DNA of 23,467 nt from CAXTEJ01 sp964243295 (GCA_964243295.1 CAXTEJ010000049.1:1-23467); one strand, 5' to 3'; numbered from the stretch's first letter, positions 1 to 6,995 are shown. The notes: generated by a model not told the origin, from the sequence alone. Translations and numbers: made by a program.

Positions 1-906
1 GACGAGCTTGGCCTTCACCTCGTCGATGGACTTGGCACCGAAGTTGCGGATGTCGAGCAGGTCGGCCTCGCTGCGCCCGACGAGCTCACCCACGGTGTGG
101 ATGCCCTCGCGCTTGAGGCAGTTGTACGAGCGGACCGTGAGCTCGAGCTCCTCGATCGGCAGCGCGAGGTCGGCTGCGAGCGCCGCGTCGGTCGGCGAGG
201 GGCCCATGTCGATGCCCTCGGCCTCGACGTTGAGCTCGCGCGCCAGGCCGAACAGCTCGACCAGAGTCTTGCCGGCCGACGCCATGGCGTCGCGGGGGGC
301 GATGCTGGACTTGGTCTCGACGTCGACCACGAGACGGTCGAAGTCGGTGCGCTGCTCGACGCGGGTCGCCTCGACCTTGTAGGTCACCTTGAGCACCGGC
401 GAGTAGATCGAGTCGACCGGGATGCGGCCGATCTCGGCGTCGCCGGACTTGTTCTGGTTGGCCGAGACGTAGCCGCGGCCGCGCTCGACGGTGAGCTCCA
501 TCTCGAGCTTGCCCTTGCCGTTGAGCGAGGCGATGTGGAGGTCGGTGTTGATGACCTCGACACCCGCGGGCGGCGCGATGTCGGCGGCCGTGACGGCGCC
601 GGGGCCCTGCTTGCGCAGGTACATGACGACGGGCTCGTCGTGCTCGCTGGAGACCACGAGCTGCTTGATGTTCAGGATGATCTCGGTGATGTCCTCCTTG
701 ACACCCGGGACGGTCGTGAACTCGTGCAGGACGCCGTCGATGCGCAGGCTCGTGACCGAGGCGCCGGGGATCGACGACAGCAGCGTGCGGCGCAGGGAGT
801 TGCCGAGGGTGTAGCCGAAGCCGGGCTCGAGCGGCTCGATGACGAACCGCGACCGCGAGTCGTCCAGGACGTCCTCGGTGAGCTGGGGGCGCTGTGCGAT
901 GAGCAC
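1..906 (-). CDS. rpoA: DNA-directed RNA polymerase subunit alpha (3' end outside window)
   Basis: Alpha subunit of RNA polymerase; its dimer nucleates assembly of beta and beta', and its C-terminal domain binds UP elements and activators. The visible 302 codons run from MLIAQRPQLTEDVLDD to DEVKAKLV at the window edge. The N-terminal assembly domain (about residues 1-230) includes the GFGYTLGNSLRRTLLSS stretch. The C-terminal domain begins near residue 245, with the DNA-contacting set R259, N262, C263 and K265 in RSYNCLKREGI. Family members are about 338-350 residues, so roughly 35-45 residues are missing beyond position 1. I chose the GTG at 906: an AAGGA Shine-Dalgarno sits 9 nt upstream and the N-terminus then matches the family. 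An in-frame ATG at 915 would add MHP but lies almost on top of that ribosome binding site. It is the last gene visible in the infA-rpoA unit; rplQ normally follows. Confidence 0.98.
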   Translation of the reverse strand, partial: MLIAQRPQLTEDVLDDSRSRFVIEPLEPGFGYTLGNSLRRTLLSSIPGASVTSLRIDGVLHEFTTVPGVKEDITEIILNIKQLVVSSEHDEPVVMYLRKQGPGAVTAADIAPPAGVEVINTDLHIASLNGKGKLEMELTVERGRGYVSANQNKSGDAEIGRIPVDSIYSPVLKVTYKVEATRVEQRTDFDRLVVDVETKSSIAPRDAMASAGKTLVELFGLARELNVEAEGIDMGPSPTDAALAADLALPIEELELTVRSYNCLKREGIHTVGELVGRSEADLLDIRNFGAKSIDEVKAKLV

Positions 907-1016
907 GGGATGCATTCCTTCCCACGGGTGTCCGCCATATGACACCTCGTGACCACGCACCGGCCGCAGACGTGCTGCGCCGGTGCCCCGCCCGGGATCG
1001 GTCCGGTGCGGGGGGT

Positions 1017-1052
1017 GGCGGTCGCCGGCACCCGAGGGTGCCGGCCACCGCC
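1017..1052 (-). other. Strong hairpin in the rpsD-rpoA spacer
   Basis: In the 196-nt spacer between rpsD and rpoA, positions 1024-1032 pair with 1037-1045 (9 bp) around a four-base loop (CTCG on the transcribed strand). After one C-C mismatch, 1017-1022 pair with 1047-1052 (6 bp). The hairpin starts about 50 nt after the rpsD stop and is not followed by a T-run. A weaker hairpin (986-991 with 1008-1013) lies next to it. It could be an attenuator, a processing or stability element, or a GC-type terminator before rpoA. The pairing is seen directly; the role is inference. Confidence 0.6.
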
Positions 1053-1102
1053 GACGGGCGGCGCGGCCGACCACCCGAGGGCGGCGGCCGCAGCCGGTCC
1101 GG

Positions 1103-1732
1103 TCAGTCCTTGGAGTACAGCTCGACGATCAGCTGCTCCTGCACCTGCGTGTCGATGACCGCACGCGAGGGCAGGGCGTGCACCAGGATGCGCATCTGGC
1201 TGGGGATCGACTCGAGCCAGGCCGGGACCGTACGGTCGCCGGCCGACTCGCGCGCCACCACGAACGGCACCATCTCGTGCGAGCCCTGCTTGATCTCGAC
1301 GATGTCCTTCTCGCGGACGCGGTAGGACGGGATGTCGACCTTCACGCCGTTGACGCGCACGTGGCCGTGGCGCACGAACTGGCGCGCCATGTCGCGCGAG
1401 GCCGCGAAGCCCGCGCGGTAGACGACGTTGTCGAGCCGCAGCTCGAGGATGCGCAGCAGGTTCTCACCGGTCTTGCCGGTGGCCCGGTGAGCCTCGTCGT
1501 AGTAGTTGCGGAACTGCTTCTCGAGGACGCCGTAGATGCGCGCGGCCTTCTGCTTCTCGCGCATCTGCAGGAGGTACTCGCCCTCCTTGGTGCGTGCACG
1601 ACCGTGCATGCCCGGCGGGTAGGGCCGGATCTCGATCGGGCACTTCGGGGAGTCGCACTTGGCTCCCTTGAGGAACAGCTTGGTCTTCTCGCGCCGACAA
1701 CGCTTGCAGTCGGGGCCGGTGTAACGCGCCAT
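1103..1732 (-). CDS. rpsD: 30S ribosomal protein S4, zinc-binding form
   Basis: Primary 16S rRNA-binding protein that starts 30S assembly from the 5' domain; S4 is also the translational autoregulator of alpha-type operons in several bacteria. The protein has 209 residues. An N-terminal zinc knuckle is formed by C9, C12, C26 and C31 (C+ form), followed by the RPYPPGMHGRAR segment and the S4 RNA-binding domain around residues 98-140 (RLDNVVYRAGF, then VRHGHVRVNG). ATG start at 1732 has an AGGAGA Shine-Dalgarno about 10 nt upstream. It begins 30 nt after the rpsK stop, and a structured 196-nt spacer separates it from rpoA. Many well-known actinobacteria (mycobacteria, streptomycetes) have cysteine-free S4, as far as I recall, so the zinc form is worth noting. 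Confidence 0.98.
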   Translation of the reverse strand: MARYTGPDCKRCRREKTKLFLKGAKCDSPKCPIEIRPYPPGMHGRARTKEGEYLLQMREKQKAARIYGVLEKQFRNYYDEAHRATGKTGENLLRILELRLDNVVYRAGFAASRDMARQFVRHGHVRVNGVKVDIPSYRVREKDIVEIKQGSHEMVPFVVARESAGDRTVPAWLESIPSQMRILVHALPSRAVIDTQVQEQLIVELYSKD

Positions 1733-1762
1733 GTGGCTGGTTCTCCTAGGTCTCGCCGCGCG

Positions 1763-2170
1763 TCAGACGCGGCGACGCTTGGGCGGGCGGACGCCGTTGT
1801 GCGGCACGGGCGTGACGTCCGAGATCGAGCCGACCTCCAGGCCGGTCGCGGTCAGGGAGCGGATGGCGGTCTCACGGCCGGAGCCGGGACCCTTGACGAA
1901 GACGTCGACCTTGCGCATCCCGTGCTCCATCGCACGACGGGCAGCGGCCTCAGCGGCCATCTGCGCCGCGAACGGCGTCGACTTGCGCGAGCCCTTGAAG
2001 CCGACCTGACCGGCCGAGGCCCACGCGATCACCGCACCGGTGGGGTCGGTGATCGAGACGATCGTGTTGTTGAACGTGCTCTTGATGTGAGCGTGCCCGT
2101 GGGCGATGTTCTTCTTCTCCTTGCGGCGCACCTTCTTGGCGCCCGCAGCCGTGCGGCTCTTGGGAGGCAT
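1763..2170 (-). CDS. rpsK: 30S ribosomal protein S11
   Basis: Small-subunit platform protein that contacts 16S rRNA near the E site and the mRNA exit. The 135-residue product has a Lys/Arg-rich N-terminus, the HIKSTFNNTIVSITD segment (about residues 28-42), KGSRKSTPFAAQMAAE, and a C-terminus ending PHNGVRPPKRRRV, all typical of S11. ATG start at 2170 follows an AGGAG Shine-Dalgarno with about 5 nt spacing. It lies 63 nt after rpsM and 30 nt before rpsD, in the usual rpsM-rpsK-rpsD-rpoA order. Confidence 0.98.
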   Translation of the reverse strand: MPPKSRTAAGAKKVRRKEKKNIAHGHAHIKSTFNNTIVSITDPTGAVIAWASAGQVGFKGSRKSTPFAAQMAAEAAARRAMEHGMRKVDVFVKGPGSGRETAIRSLTATGLEVGSISDVTPVPHNGVRPPKRRRV

Positions 2171-2233
2171 GCTTGCTCCTGTGCTGGGGGGAGGTCGTCG
2201 GTCCGCCTGCGTCGGGGAACGACAGCGGGCGAG

Positions 2234-2614
2234 CTACTTGCGGCCGACCTTCTTCTTGCCGGCCACGGTGCGCTTCGGACCCTTGCGGGTGCGGGCGTTG
2301 GTCTTGGTGCGCTGACCGCGCACCGGCAGGCCACGGCGGTGCCGCAGACCCTCGTAGCTGCCGATCTCCACCTTGCGGCGGATGTCGGCGGCCACCTCGC
2401 GGCGCAGGTCACCCTCGAGCTTGAAGCTCGTCTCGAGGTGCTCGCGCAGCTTGATCAGGTCGTCGTCGCTCAGGTCGCGGACGCGCACGTCCGGGCTGAC
2501 CCCGGTGGCGACGAGGGTCTCGGCGGCGCGGGTGCGACCCACGCCGAAGATGTAGGTGAGCGCGATCTCCATGCGCTTGTCGCGCGGGAGGTCGACGCCG
2601 ATCAGACGTGCCAT
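2234..2614 (-). CDS. rpsM: 30S ribosomal protein S13
   Basis: Small-subunit head protein forming bridges to the large subunit and contacting P-site tRNA through its basic tail. The 126-residue protein begins MARLIGVDLPRDKRMEIALT, contains the IFGVGRTRA helix-hairpin-helix, and has the RHRRGLPVRGQRTKTNART segment plus a very basic C-terminal tail ending KKKVGRK. The frame stays open upstream to 2656, but the ATG at 2614 matches the family start and has a GGAG 9 nt upstream. It follows a 224-nt structured spacer after rpmJ, which is unusual in this compact region. Confidence 0.98.
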   Translation of the reverse strand: MARLIGVDLPRDKRMEIALTYIFGVGRTRAAETLVATGVSPDVRVRDLSDDDLIKLREHLETSFKLEGDLRREVAADIRRKVEIGSYEGLRHRRGLPVRGQRTKTNARTRKGPKRTVAGKKKVGRK

Positions 2615-2670
2615 GTGGCGTGTCTCCAGTCGATGTGCGGAGGTCTGGTGCAGCACCGCTCCGTGCCCTG

Positions 2671-2743
2671 CGCGAGGTCACCCTCGCGCCGAGCGCGGTC
2701 CCCGGCCTCCGCGGCCGGGGGTGGCGTCCCGGGCGAGCCCGGG
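2671..2743 (-). other. Cluster of three hairpins in the rpmJ-rpsM spacer
   Basis: The 224-nt spacer between rpmJ and rpsM (2615-2838) holds three consecutive perfect stems. They are 2728-2733 with 2738-2743 (6 bp, loop CTCG on the transcript strand), 2700-2707 with 2713-2720 (8 bp, 5-nt loop), and 2671-2677 with 2682-2688 (7 bp, loop GTGA, a GNRA-type tetraloop). None is followed by a T-run. The position just upstream of rpsM matches where S4 binds the alpha operon leader in E. coli, so an autoregulatory leader is possible. GC-type attenuation or RNA processing are alternatives. Confidence 0.55.
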
Positions 2744-2838
2744 GGTCGTGTGCTGCCTGCTGTCGTGGCCGTGCTGGCCCAGGCCGCCCGAGGGCGACCC
2801 GTCGTGTCGTCAAGCTGCCGTACGTGGTGCGGTGCTGG

Positions 2839-2952
2839 TCAGCCCTGGCGCTGCTTGTGGCGCAGGTTCTCGCAGATCACCATGACCCGGCCGTGACGGC
2901 GGATCACCTTGCACTTGTCGCAGATCTTCTTGACGCTCGGCTGAACCTTCAT
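2839..2952 (-). CDS. rpmJ: 50S ribosomal protein L36, zinc-binding form
   Basis: Small large-subunit protein bound to 23S rRNA near the L7/L12 stalk base. The 37-residue product begins MKVQPSVKKICDKCKVIRR and ends ENLRHKQRQG. Zinc ligands C11, C14, C27 and H32 are all present, giving the C+ form. The length equals the family norm. The ATG at 2952 is preceded only by a weak AGG Shine-Dalgarno. It sits between infA (70 nt upstream) and rpsM, which is the standard order in actinobacteria and firmicutes. Confidence 0.97.
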   Translation of the reverse strand: MKVQPSVKKICDKCKVIRRHGRVMVICENLRHKQRQG

Positions 2953-3022
2953 CTGCCTGCCGTCTGTCGTGGGTGGTCGAGTGCCGATCGTGGAGCGGTG
3001 CTGCGTGCCGAGCCGGTGGGGC

Positions 3023-3244
3023 TCAGCGGTACCGGAAGACGATGCGCCCGCGCGTGAGGTCGTACGGGCTGAGCTCGACGACGACGCGGTCCTCGGGCAG
3101 GATGCGGATGTAGTGCTGCCGCATCTTGCCGGAGATGTGCGCGAGCACCTTGTGGCCGTTGCTCAGCTCGACGCGGAACATCGCGTTGGGCAAGGCCTCG
3201 ACGATCGTGCCCTCGATCTCGATGACGCCGTCCTTCTTCGCCAT
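3023..3244 (-). CDS. infA: Translation initiation factor IF-1
   Basis: IF-1 binds the A site of the 30S subunit during initiation and assists IF-2 and IF-3. The product is 73 residues, a single S1-type OB fold, beginning MAKKDGVIEIEGTIVEALPN and containing VLAHISGKMRQHYIRILPED, with the closing YDLTRGRIVFRYR. The frame is open upstream to 3328, but the ATG at 3244 gives the family start. A full GGAGG Shine-Dalgarno is present with unusually short spacing (2 nt). It is the first gene of the infA-rpmJ-rpsM-rpsK-rpsD-rpoA unit, behind a promoter at 3407-3436 and a leader of about 155 nt. Confidence 0.98.
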   Translation of the reverse strand: MAKKDGVIEIEGTIVEALPNAMFRVELSNGHKVLAHISGKMRQHYIRILPEDRVVVELSPYDLTRGRIVFRYR

Positions 3245-3406
3245 GTCCTCCGCATTCCGTGCTCGCCGGTGATGACGTGCGGGAGCCGACCAGGACGGCC
3301 GGACCCACGGGTTGGTGCACACGGCCACGTGTCACGAGGCCCTCCAACCGCCAGAACCAGCCGCGGGACGGGGGCGAGGGCGCGGGTGCACGTGTGCCGA
3401 CACAGC

Positions 3407-3436
3407 AGGATACGCCGAGCGGGGCGCAGAACCCAA
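3407..3436 (-). promoter_or_regulatory. Predicted promoter of the infA-rpoA unit
   Basis: On the minus strand, TTGGGT (3431-3436) and TATCCT (3407-3412) are separated by 18 nt. This is a good match to the TTGACA / TANNNT pattern of actinobacterial housekeeping sigma promoters. Transcription would start near 3400, giving a leader of about 155 nt before infA. It is the best promoter candidate in the map-infA spacer (3245-3496). I saw no convincing terminator after map. Confidence 0.65.
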
Positions 3437-3496
3437 ATGCGACCGCGGACCGACAGCAGGTGCGGCGCAGCCCACGCCAGGCGCCGGCGAGGCCCG

Positions 3497-4342
3497 TCAG
3501 GCCAGCGGGGCGTACGACGCGCCGAGCCGCTCGAGCTCGGCCTGACCCCCGTCGAGGGCCGTGAGCACCCACAGCCCCCCGTCGGTCACCGCCACGGTGT
3601 TCTCCCAGTGCGCCGCGCGCGAGGAGTCGGTGGTCACCACGGTCCACTCGTCGTCCAGCACCCGGGTGCCGGCGCCGCGCCGGGTCAGCATCGGCTCGAT
3701 GGCCACCACCAGGCCGGCTCGCACCCGGACGCCCTTGTCACGCACCCGGTAGTTGGGCACCTGGGGGTCCTGGTGCATCGCCGTGCCGATGCCGTGCCCG
3801 ACGTACTCCTCGACGATGCCGTAGCCCTGCGCGCCCACCGGACCGCCGTCGCCGGCCGAGGCCTCGACGAGGTCCTCGACAGCCGAGCCCACCTCGTGCA
3901 GCCGGCCGCCCGCGTGGAGCGCCGCGATGCCGTGCCACATGGCCCGCTCGGTCGTGGCGACCAGCTGGGTGTCGCCGGGGTCGGCGTCCCCGACCACCAC
4001 CGAGATCGCCGCATCGCCGTGCCAGCCGTCGACGATGGCACCGCAGTCGATCGACACGACGTCGCCGTCGCGGATGACCCGCGGGCCGGGGATGCCGTGG
4101 ACGATCTCGTCGTTGACCGAGACGCACAGCGATGCCGGGAAGCCGTGGTAGCCCAGGAACGACGGCGTCGCCCCGGCGTCGCGGATGCTCTTCTCGGCGA
4201 CGACGTCGAGGTCGGCGGTCGTCATCTCGGCGCGGACGGTCTCGCGCAGCAGCTGCAGGGTGCGGCCGACGACCAGGCCCGCGCGCCGCATGGCGCGCAC
4301 CTGGTCGGGCGTCTTGTACTGGATGCGGTCGCGACCGAGCAC
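3497..4342 (-). CDS. map: Methionine aminopeptidase, type I
   Basis: Removes the initiator methionine from nascent proteins when the second residue is small. The 281-residue product has the pita-bread fold and all metal and active-site residues. These are H82 (NDEIVHGIP), metal ligands D99 (SIDCG) and D110 (WHGDAA), H183 (VGHGIG), E216 (IEPML) and E247 (WENTV), equivalent to E. coli H79, D97, D108, H171, E204 and E235. There is no N-terminal zinc or SH3-binding extension. The GTG start at 4342 is preceded by GAGGT about 6 nt upstream, which overlaps the adk stop codon. Only 8 nt separate it from adk, so it is co-transcribed with secY and adk. Confidence 0.97.
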   Translation of the reverse strand: MLGRDRIQYKTPDQVRAMRRAGLVVGRTLQLLRETVRAEMTTADLDVVAEKSIRDAGATPSFLGYHGFPASLCVSVNDEIVHGIPGPRVIRDGDVVSIDCGAIVDGWHGDAAISVVVGDADPGDTQLVATTERAMWHGIAALHAGGRLHEVGSAVEDLVEASAGDGGPVGAQGYGIVEEYVGHGIGTAMHQDPQVPNYRVRDKGVRVRAGLVVAIEPMLTRRGAGTRVLDDEWTVVTTDSSRAAHWENTVAVTDGGLWVLTALDGGQAELERLGASYAPLA

Positions 4343-4350
4343 GCGCGACC

Positions 4351-4932
4351 TCAGGCGCCGGCGCGCGGGTGGGCCTCGAGGGCCACCAGCAACCGCTTGG
4401 TCACCTCGTCGACGGCGCCCATGCCGTCGACCTGCACCAGCAGGCCCCGCTGGCCGTAGACCTCCGTCAGCGGCGCGGTCTGCTCGGCGTACACCTGCTG
4501 GCGGCGCCGCACGACCTGCTCGTCGTCGTCGGAGCGGCCGTCGGTCTCGGCGCGGCGCACGAGCCGCGCGACGACCTCGTCGGCGTCGACGGTCAGCTCG
4601 GCCACGCGGTCCAGCGCCCTGCCGAGCTCGGCGAGCATCGCGTCGAGCTCGTCGACCTGCGCGCGGGTGCGCGGGTAGCCGTCGAGCAGGAAGCCGGGGG
4701 TCGCGTCGTCGTGACGCAGCCGGTCGCGGACCATCGCGTTGGTGACCTCGTCGGGCACGTAGCCGCCGGCGTCGACGATGGCCTTCACCTGCACGCCCAG
4801 CGCCGTCTGCTCGGCGATGTTGCTGCGGAAGATGTCGCCGGTGGAGATCGCCGGGATGCCGTAGTGGGCGGCGATCCGGCCGGCCTGGGTGCCCTTGCCG
4901 GCCCCGGGCGGCCCGAGGATGACCAGTCGCAT
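4351..4932 (-). CDS. adk: Adenylate kinase, short form
   Basis: Catalyses ATP + AMP to 2 ADP in the cytoplasm. The 193-residue product starts MRLVILGPPGAGKGTQAG with the P-loop at residues 7-16. It also has the NMP-binding STGDIFRSNI (30-39) and GFLLDGYPRTRAQ (80-92) segments, and basic lid residues around RLVRRAETDGR. The lid is short and lacks the zinc cysteines of long-form enzymes, as is usual in actinobacteria. Its ATG at 4932 shares its A with the secY stop (TGATG), so translation is probably coupled to secY. The same frame is open far upstream through secY, but that extension is a shadow. Confidence 0.97.
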   Translation of the reverse strand: MRLVILGPPGAGKGTQAGRIAAHYGIPAISTGDIFRSNIAEQTALGVQVKAIVDAGGYVPDEVTNAMVRDRLRHDDATPGFLLDGYPRTRAQVDELDAMLAELGRALDRVAELTVDADEVVARLVRRAETDGRSDDDEQVVRRRQQVYAEQTAPLTEVYGQRGLLVQVDGMGAVDEVTKRLLVALEAHPRAGA

Positions 4933-6233
4933 CAGCGCAGGAACCCTTCGTAGTGCCGCTGCTGCAGCTGGGACTCGATCTGCTTCACCGTCTCCAGGCC
5001 GACGCCCACGATGATCAGGATGGAGGTGCCACCGAACGGGAAGGAGCCCTGGTTGGCCCCGACGAGCGCGAAGGCGATCAGCGGGATGAGCGACAGGAAC
5101 CCGAGGTACAGCGCCCCGGGCAGCGTGATGCGGGTGAGGATGTAGTCGAGGTACTCGGCGGTGGGACGGCCGGCGCGGATGCCGGGGATGAAGCCGCCGT
5201 ACTTCTTCATGTTGTCGGCGACCTCGTCGGGGTTGAACGTGATCGCCACGTAGAAGTACGTGAAGAACACGATCAGGCCGAAGTAGATCCCCATGTACAG
5301 CGGGTGGCTGCCGCTGACCAGGTACCGCGAGATGAAGACGACCCAGTCGGCGTTCTGGTTGCTCTGGAACTGCGCGATCAGGGCGGGCAGGTAGAGCAGC
5401 GACGAGGCGAAGATGACCGGGATGACGCCGGCCTGGTTCACCTTCAGCGGGATGTAGGTGCTCGTGCCGCCGTACTGCCGTCGGCCGATCATCCGCTTGG
5501 CGTACTGCACCGGCACGCGGCGCTGGCTCTGCTCGACGGCCACGACCGCGGCCACGACGACCAGGCCGACGGCAAGGACGGCGAGGAACACGAACCAGCC
5601 GTTGGTGGTCTTGATCGCCCACAGGGCGCCCGGGAAGCCGGCTGCGATCTGGGTGAAGATCAGCAGCGACATGCCGTTGCCGACGCCCTTGTCGGTGATG
5701 AGCTCGCCGAGCCACATGACCAGGCCGGTGCCGGCGGTCATCGTGAGCACCATGACCAGGATCGTGAAGATGCTGTCGTTCGGCACCAGCGGGCGGTCGC
5801 AGTTCTGGAACAGCTGACCGGGGGTGCGCGCCACCGTGACGAGCGTGGTCGACTGCAGCACCGCGAGGCCGATGGTGAGGTAACGGGTGTACTGCGTCAG
5901 CTTGGAGGTGCCCTGCTGGCCCTCCTTCTTCAGCTCCTCGAACCGCGGGATGACCACGGTGAGCAGCTGCACGATGATGCTCGCCGTGATGTACGGCATG
6001 ATCCCGAGCGCGAACACCGACAGCTGCAGCAGCGCTCCGCCGCTGAACATGTTGACCAGGCCGAGCAGGCCGTTCCCCTCCGCGAGGTCGAGGCAGGCCT
6101 GCACGTTGGGGTAGCTGACGCCAGGTGTCGGGATGAACGATCCGAGCCGGAACAGCGCGACGACTGCGAGGGTGAACAGCAGCTTCTTGCGCAGGTCCGG
6201 CGTCCGGAAGGCTCGGGCGAACGCGGTGAGCAC
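4932..6233 (-). CDS. secY: Protein translocase subunit SecY
   Basis: Channel-forming core of the SecYEG translocon in the cytoplasmic membrane. The 433-residue product begins MLTAFARAFRTPDLRKK and carries about ten hydrophobic segments, for example near residues 18-35, 66-95, 115-134, 154-176, 212-233, 268-288, 311-332 and 374-392. The cytoplasmic loop motifs KRMIGRRQYGGTSTYIPLKVN (245-265) and NPDEVADNMKKYGGFIPGIR (334-353) are typical. I chose the GTG at 6233: GGAGG lies 4 nt upstream and the product matches family length. The in-frame start at 6326 adds 31 unlike residues. It is separated from rplO by 125 nt containing a strong hairpin, and leads a secY-adk-map unit. Confidence 0.98.
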   Translation of the reverse strand: MLTAFARAFRTPDLRKKLLFTLAVVALFRLGSFIPTPGVSYPNVQACLDLAEGNGLLGLVNMFSGGALLQLSVFALGIMPYITASIIVQLLTVVIPRFEELKKEGQQGTSKLTQYTRYLTIGLAVLQSTTLVTVARTPGQLFQNCDRPLVPNDSIFTILVMVLTMTAGTGLVMWLGELITDKGVGNGMSLLIFTQIAAGFPGALWAIKTTNGWFVFLAVLAVGLVVVAAVVAVEQSQRRVPVQYAKRMIGRRQYGGTSTYIPLKVNQAGVIPVIFASSLLYLPALIAQFQSNQNADWVVFISRYLVSGSHPLYMGIYFGLIVFFTYFYVAITFNPDEVADNMKKYGGFIPGIRAGRPTAEYLDYILTRITLPGALYLGFLSLIPLIAFALVGANQGSFPFGGTSILIIVGVGLETVKQIESQLQQRHYEGFLR

Positions 6234-6306
6234 GGATCCTCCAACGCACCACCCGACGGCGGCATTGCGGGCTGACGGCCCCGTTGCAAGGGCCTTCGGG
6301 ACGATA

Positions 6307-6343
6307 ACACCCCGGAACCCTGCCAAAGCAGGGCCCGGGGTGT
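6307..6343 (-). terminator. Terminator-like hairpin between rplO and secY
   Basis: Positions 6307-6315 pair with 6335-6343 (9 bp) and 6318-6323 pair with 6328-6333 (6 bp). A small internal loop separates the two stems and the apical loop has 4 nt. The structure starts about 15 nt after the rplO stop. On the transcript strand it is followed by TTATCGT rather than a long T-run, as is common in GC-rich actinobacteria. It probably ends or attenuates spc transcription, leaving secY-adk-map partly on a separate signal. Only a weak promoter candidate (TTGCAA at 6284-6289, no good -10) was seen after it. Confidence 0.7.
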
Positions 6344-6358
6344 CACCGGACGTTCACG

Positions 6359-6811
6359 TCACAGCTCGGTGGTGGTCCCACCCGCAGCCGCGATCTTCTC
6401 CTTGGCACTGCCGGAGAAGCGGTGGGCGCTCGCCTGGACGGCGACGCTGATGTCGCCGGTGCCGAGCACCTTGACCTTCTGGCCCTTGCGGACCGCGCCG
6501 CGCTCGACGAGCGCGTCGACGCCCACCTCGCCGCCTTCGGGGAACAGCTCGCCCAGGCGGTCGAGGTTGACGACCTGGTACTGCACCTTGAAGGGGTTGA
6601 TGAAGCCGCGCAGCTTGGGCAGCCGCATGTGCATCGGCATCTGGCCGCCCTCGAAGCCGGCCGGCACCTGGTAGCGGGCGCCGGTGCCCTTGGTGCCGCG
6701 ACCGGCGCTCTTGCCCTTGCTTCCCTCACCGCGGCCCACTCGGGTCTTGGCGGTCTTGGCGCCCGGCGCCGGGCGCAGGTGGTGCACCTTCAGCGTGGTG
6801 TCCTTGGCCAT
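6359..6811 (-). CDS. rplO: 50S ribosomal protein L15
   Basis: Large-subunit protein acting late in 50S assembly. The 150-residue product starts MAKDTTLKVHHLRPAPGAK, then has the Gly/Lys-rich RVGRGEGSKGKSAGRGTKG segment (about 24-42). The globular domain contains FEGGQMPMHMRLPKLRGF, and the C-terminus is KEKIAAAGG. The ATG at 6811 follows the rpmD stop by a single nucleotide (TGACATG), implying coupled translation. It is the last spc gene before a strong hairpin. Confidence 0.98.
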   Translation of the reverse strand: MAKDTTLKVHHLRPAPGAKTAKTRVGRGEGSKGKSAGRGTKGTGARYQVPAGFEGGQMPMHMRLPKLRGFINPFKVQYQVVNLDRLGELFPEGGEVGVDALVERGAVRKGQKVKVLGTGDISVAVQASAHRFSGSAKEKIAAAGGTTTEL

Positions 6812-6812
6812 G

Positions 6813-6995
6813 TCAGTCGACCTCCTCGTACGTCACGAGGTGCGCCACGGTCTTGACCATGCCGCGGATCTCGGGGCGGTCCTCCTTGACGACGACGTCG
6901 CCGATCCGCTTCAGGCCCAGCGTGCGCAGCGTCTGCCTCTGGTTGTCCTTGCCACCGATGGTGGACCGGGTCTGGGTCACCTTGAGCCGGGCCAT
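6813..6995 (-). CDS. rpmD: 50S ribosomal protein L30
   Basis: Small large-subunit protein. The product is 60 residues, MARLKVTQTRSTIGGKDNQR through TLGLKRIGDVVVKED to VKTVAHLVTYEEVD, the usual length and pattern for bacterial L30. The frame is open upstream to 7187, but the ATG at 6995 gives the family start and shares its A with the rpsE stop (TGATG). The stop is one nucleotide from the rplO start. The standard rpsE-rpmD-rplO order supports the call. Confidence 0.97.
   Translation of the reverse strand: MARLKVTQTRSTIGGKDNQRQTLRTLGLKRIGDVVVKEDRPEIRGMVKTVAHLVTYEEVD

Noticed and set aside
983..2896. 637-residue open frame on the plus strand
   Set aside because: It lies antisense to rpoA spacer, rpsD, rpsK, rpsM and rpmJ. 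Its composition (Ala/Leu/Arg/Asp/Val-rich, no recognisable domain) is the usual antisense shadow of GC-rich genes.
3326..3394. Two CACGTG palindromes (3326-3331 and 3389-3394) in the infA leader
   Set aside because: Short palindromes in GC-rich DNA, spaced irregularly and downstream of the predicted start site; no known regulator can be assigned.
2969..4459. 496-residue open frame on the plus strand
   Set aside because: Antisense to infA, its leader and map; low-complexity composition and no family resemblance.
4351..6252. 633-residue minus-strand frame that would fuse an extra domain to adenylate kinase
   Set aside because: The upstream 440 residues are an out-of-frame reading of secY; only the last 193 residues are adenylate kinase, with a coupled ATG at 4932.
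4953..6275. 440-residue open frame on the plus strand
   Set aside because: Antisense to secY; rich in Asp, Glu, Gln and His from reversed hydrophobic codons, not a real protein.
6261..6289. TTGCAA with a possible -10 before secY
   Set aside because: At 17-nt spacing the -10 would be AATGCC, which does not fit TANNNT; too weak to list as a promoter.
6233..6326. Upstream start giving a 464-residue SecY
   Set aside because: The extra 31 residues do not resemble SecY and the GTG at 6233 has a well-placed GGAGG.
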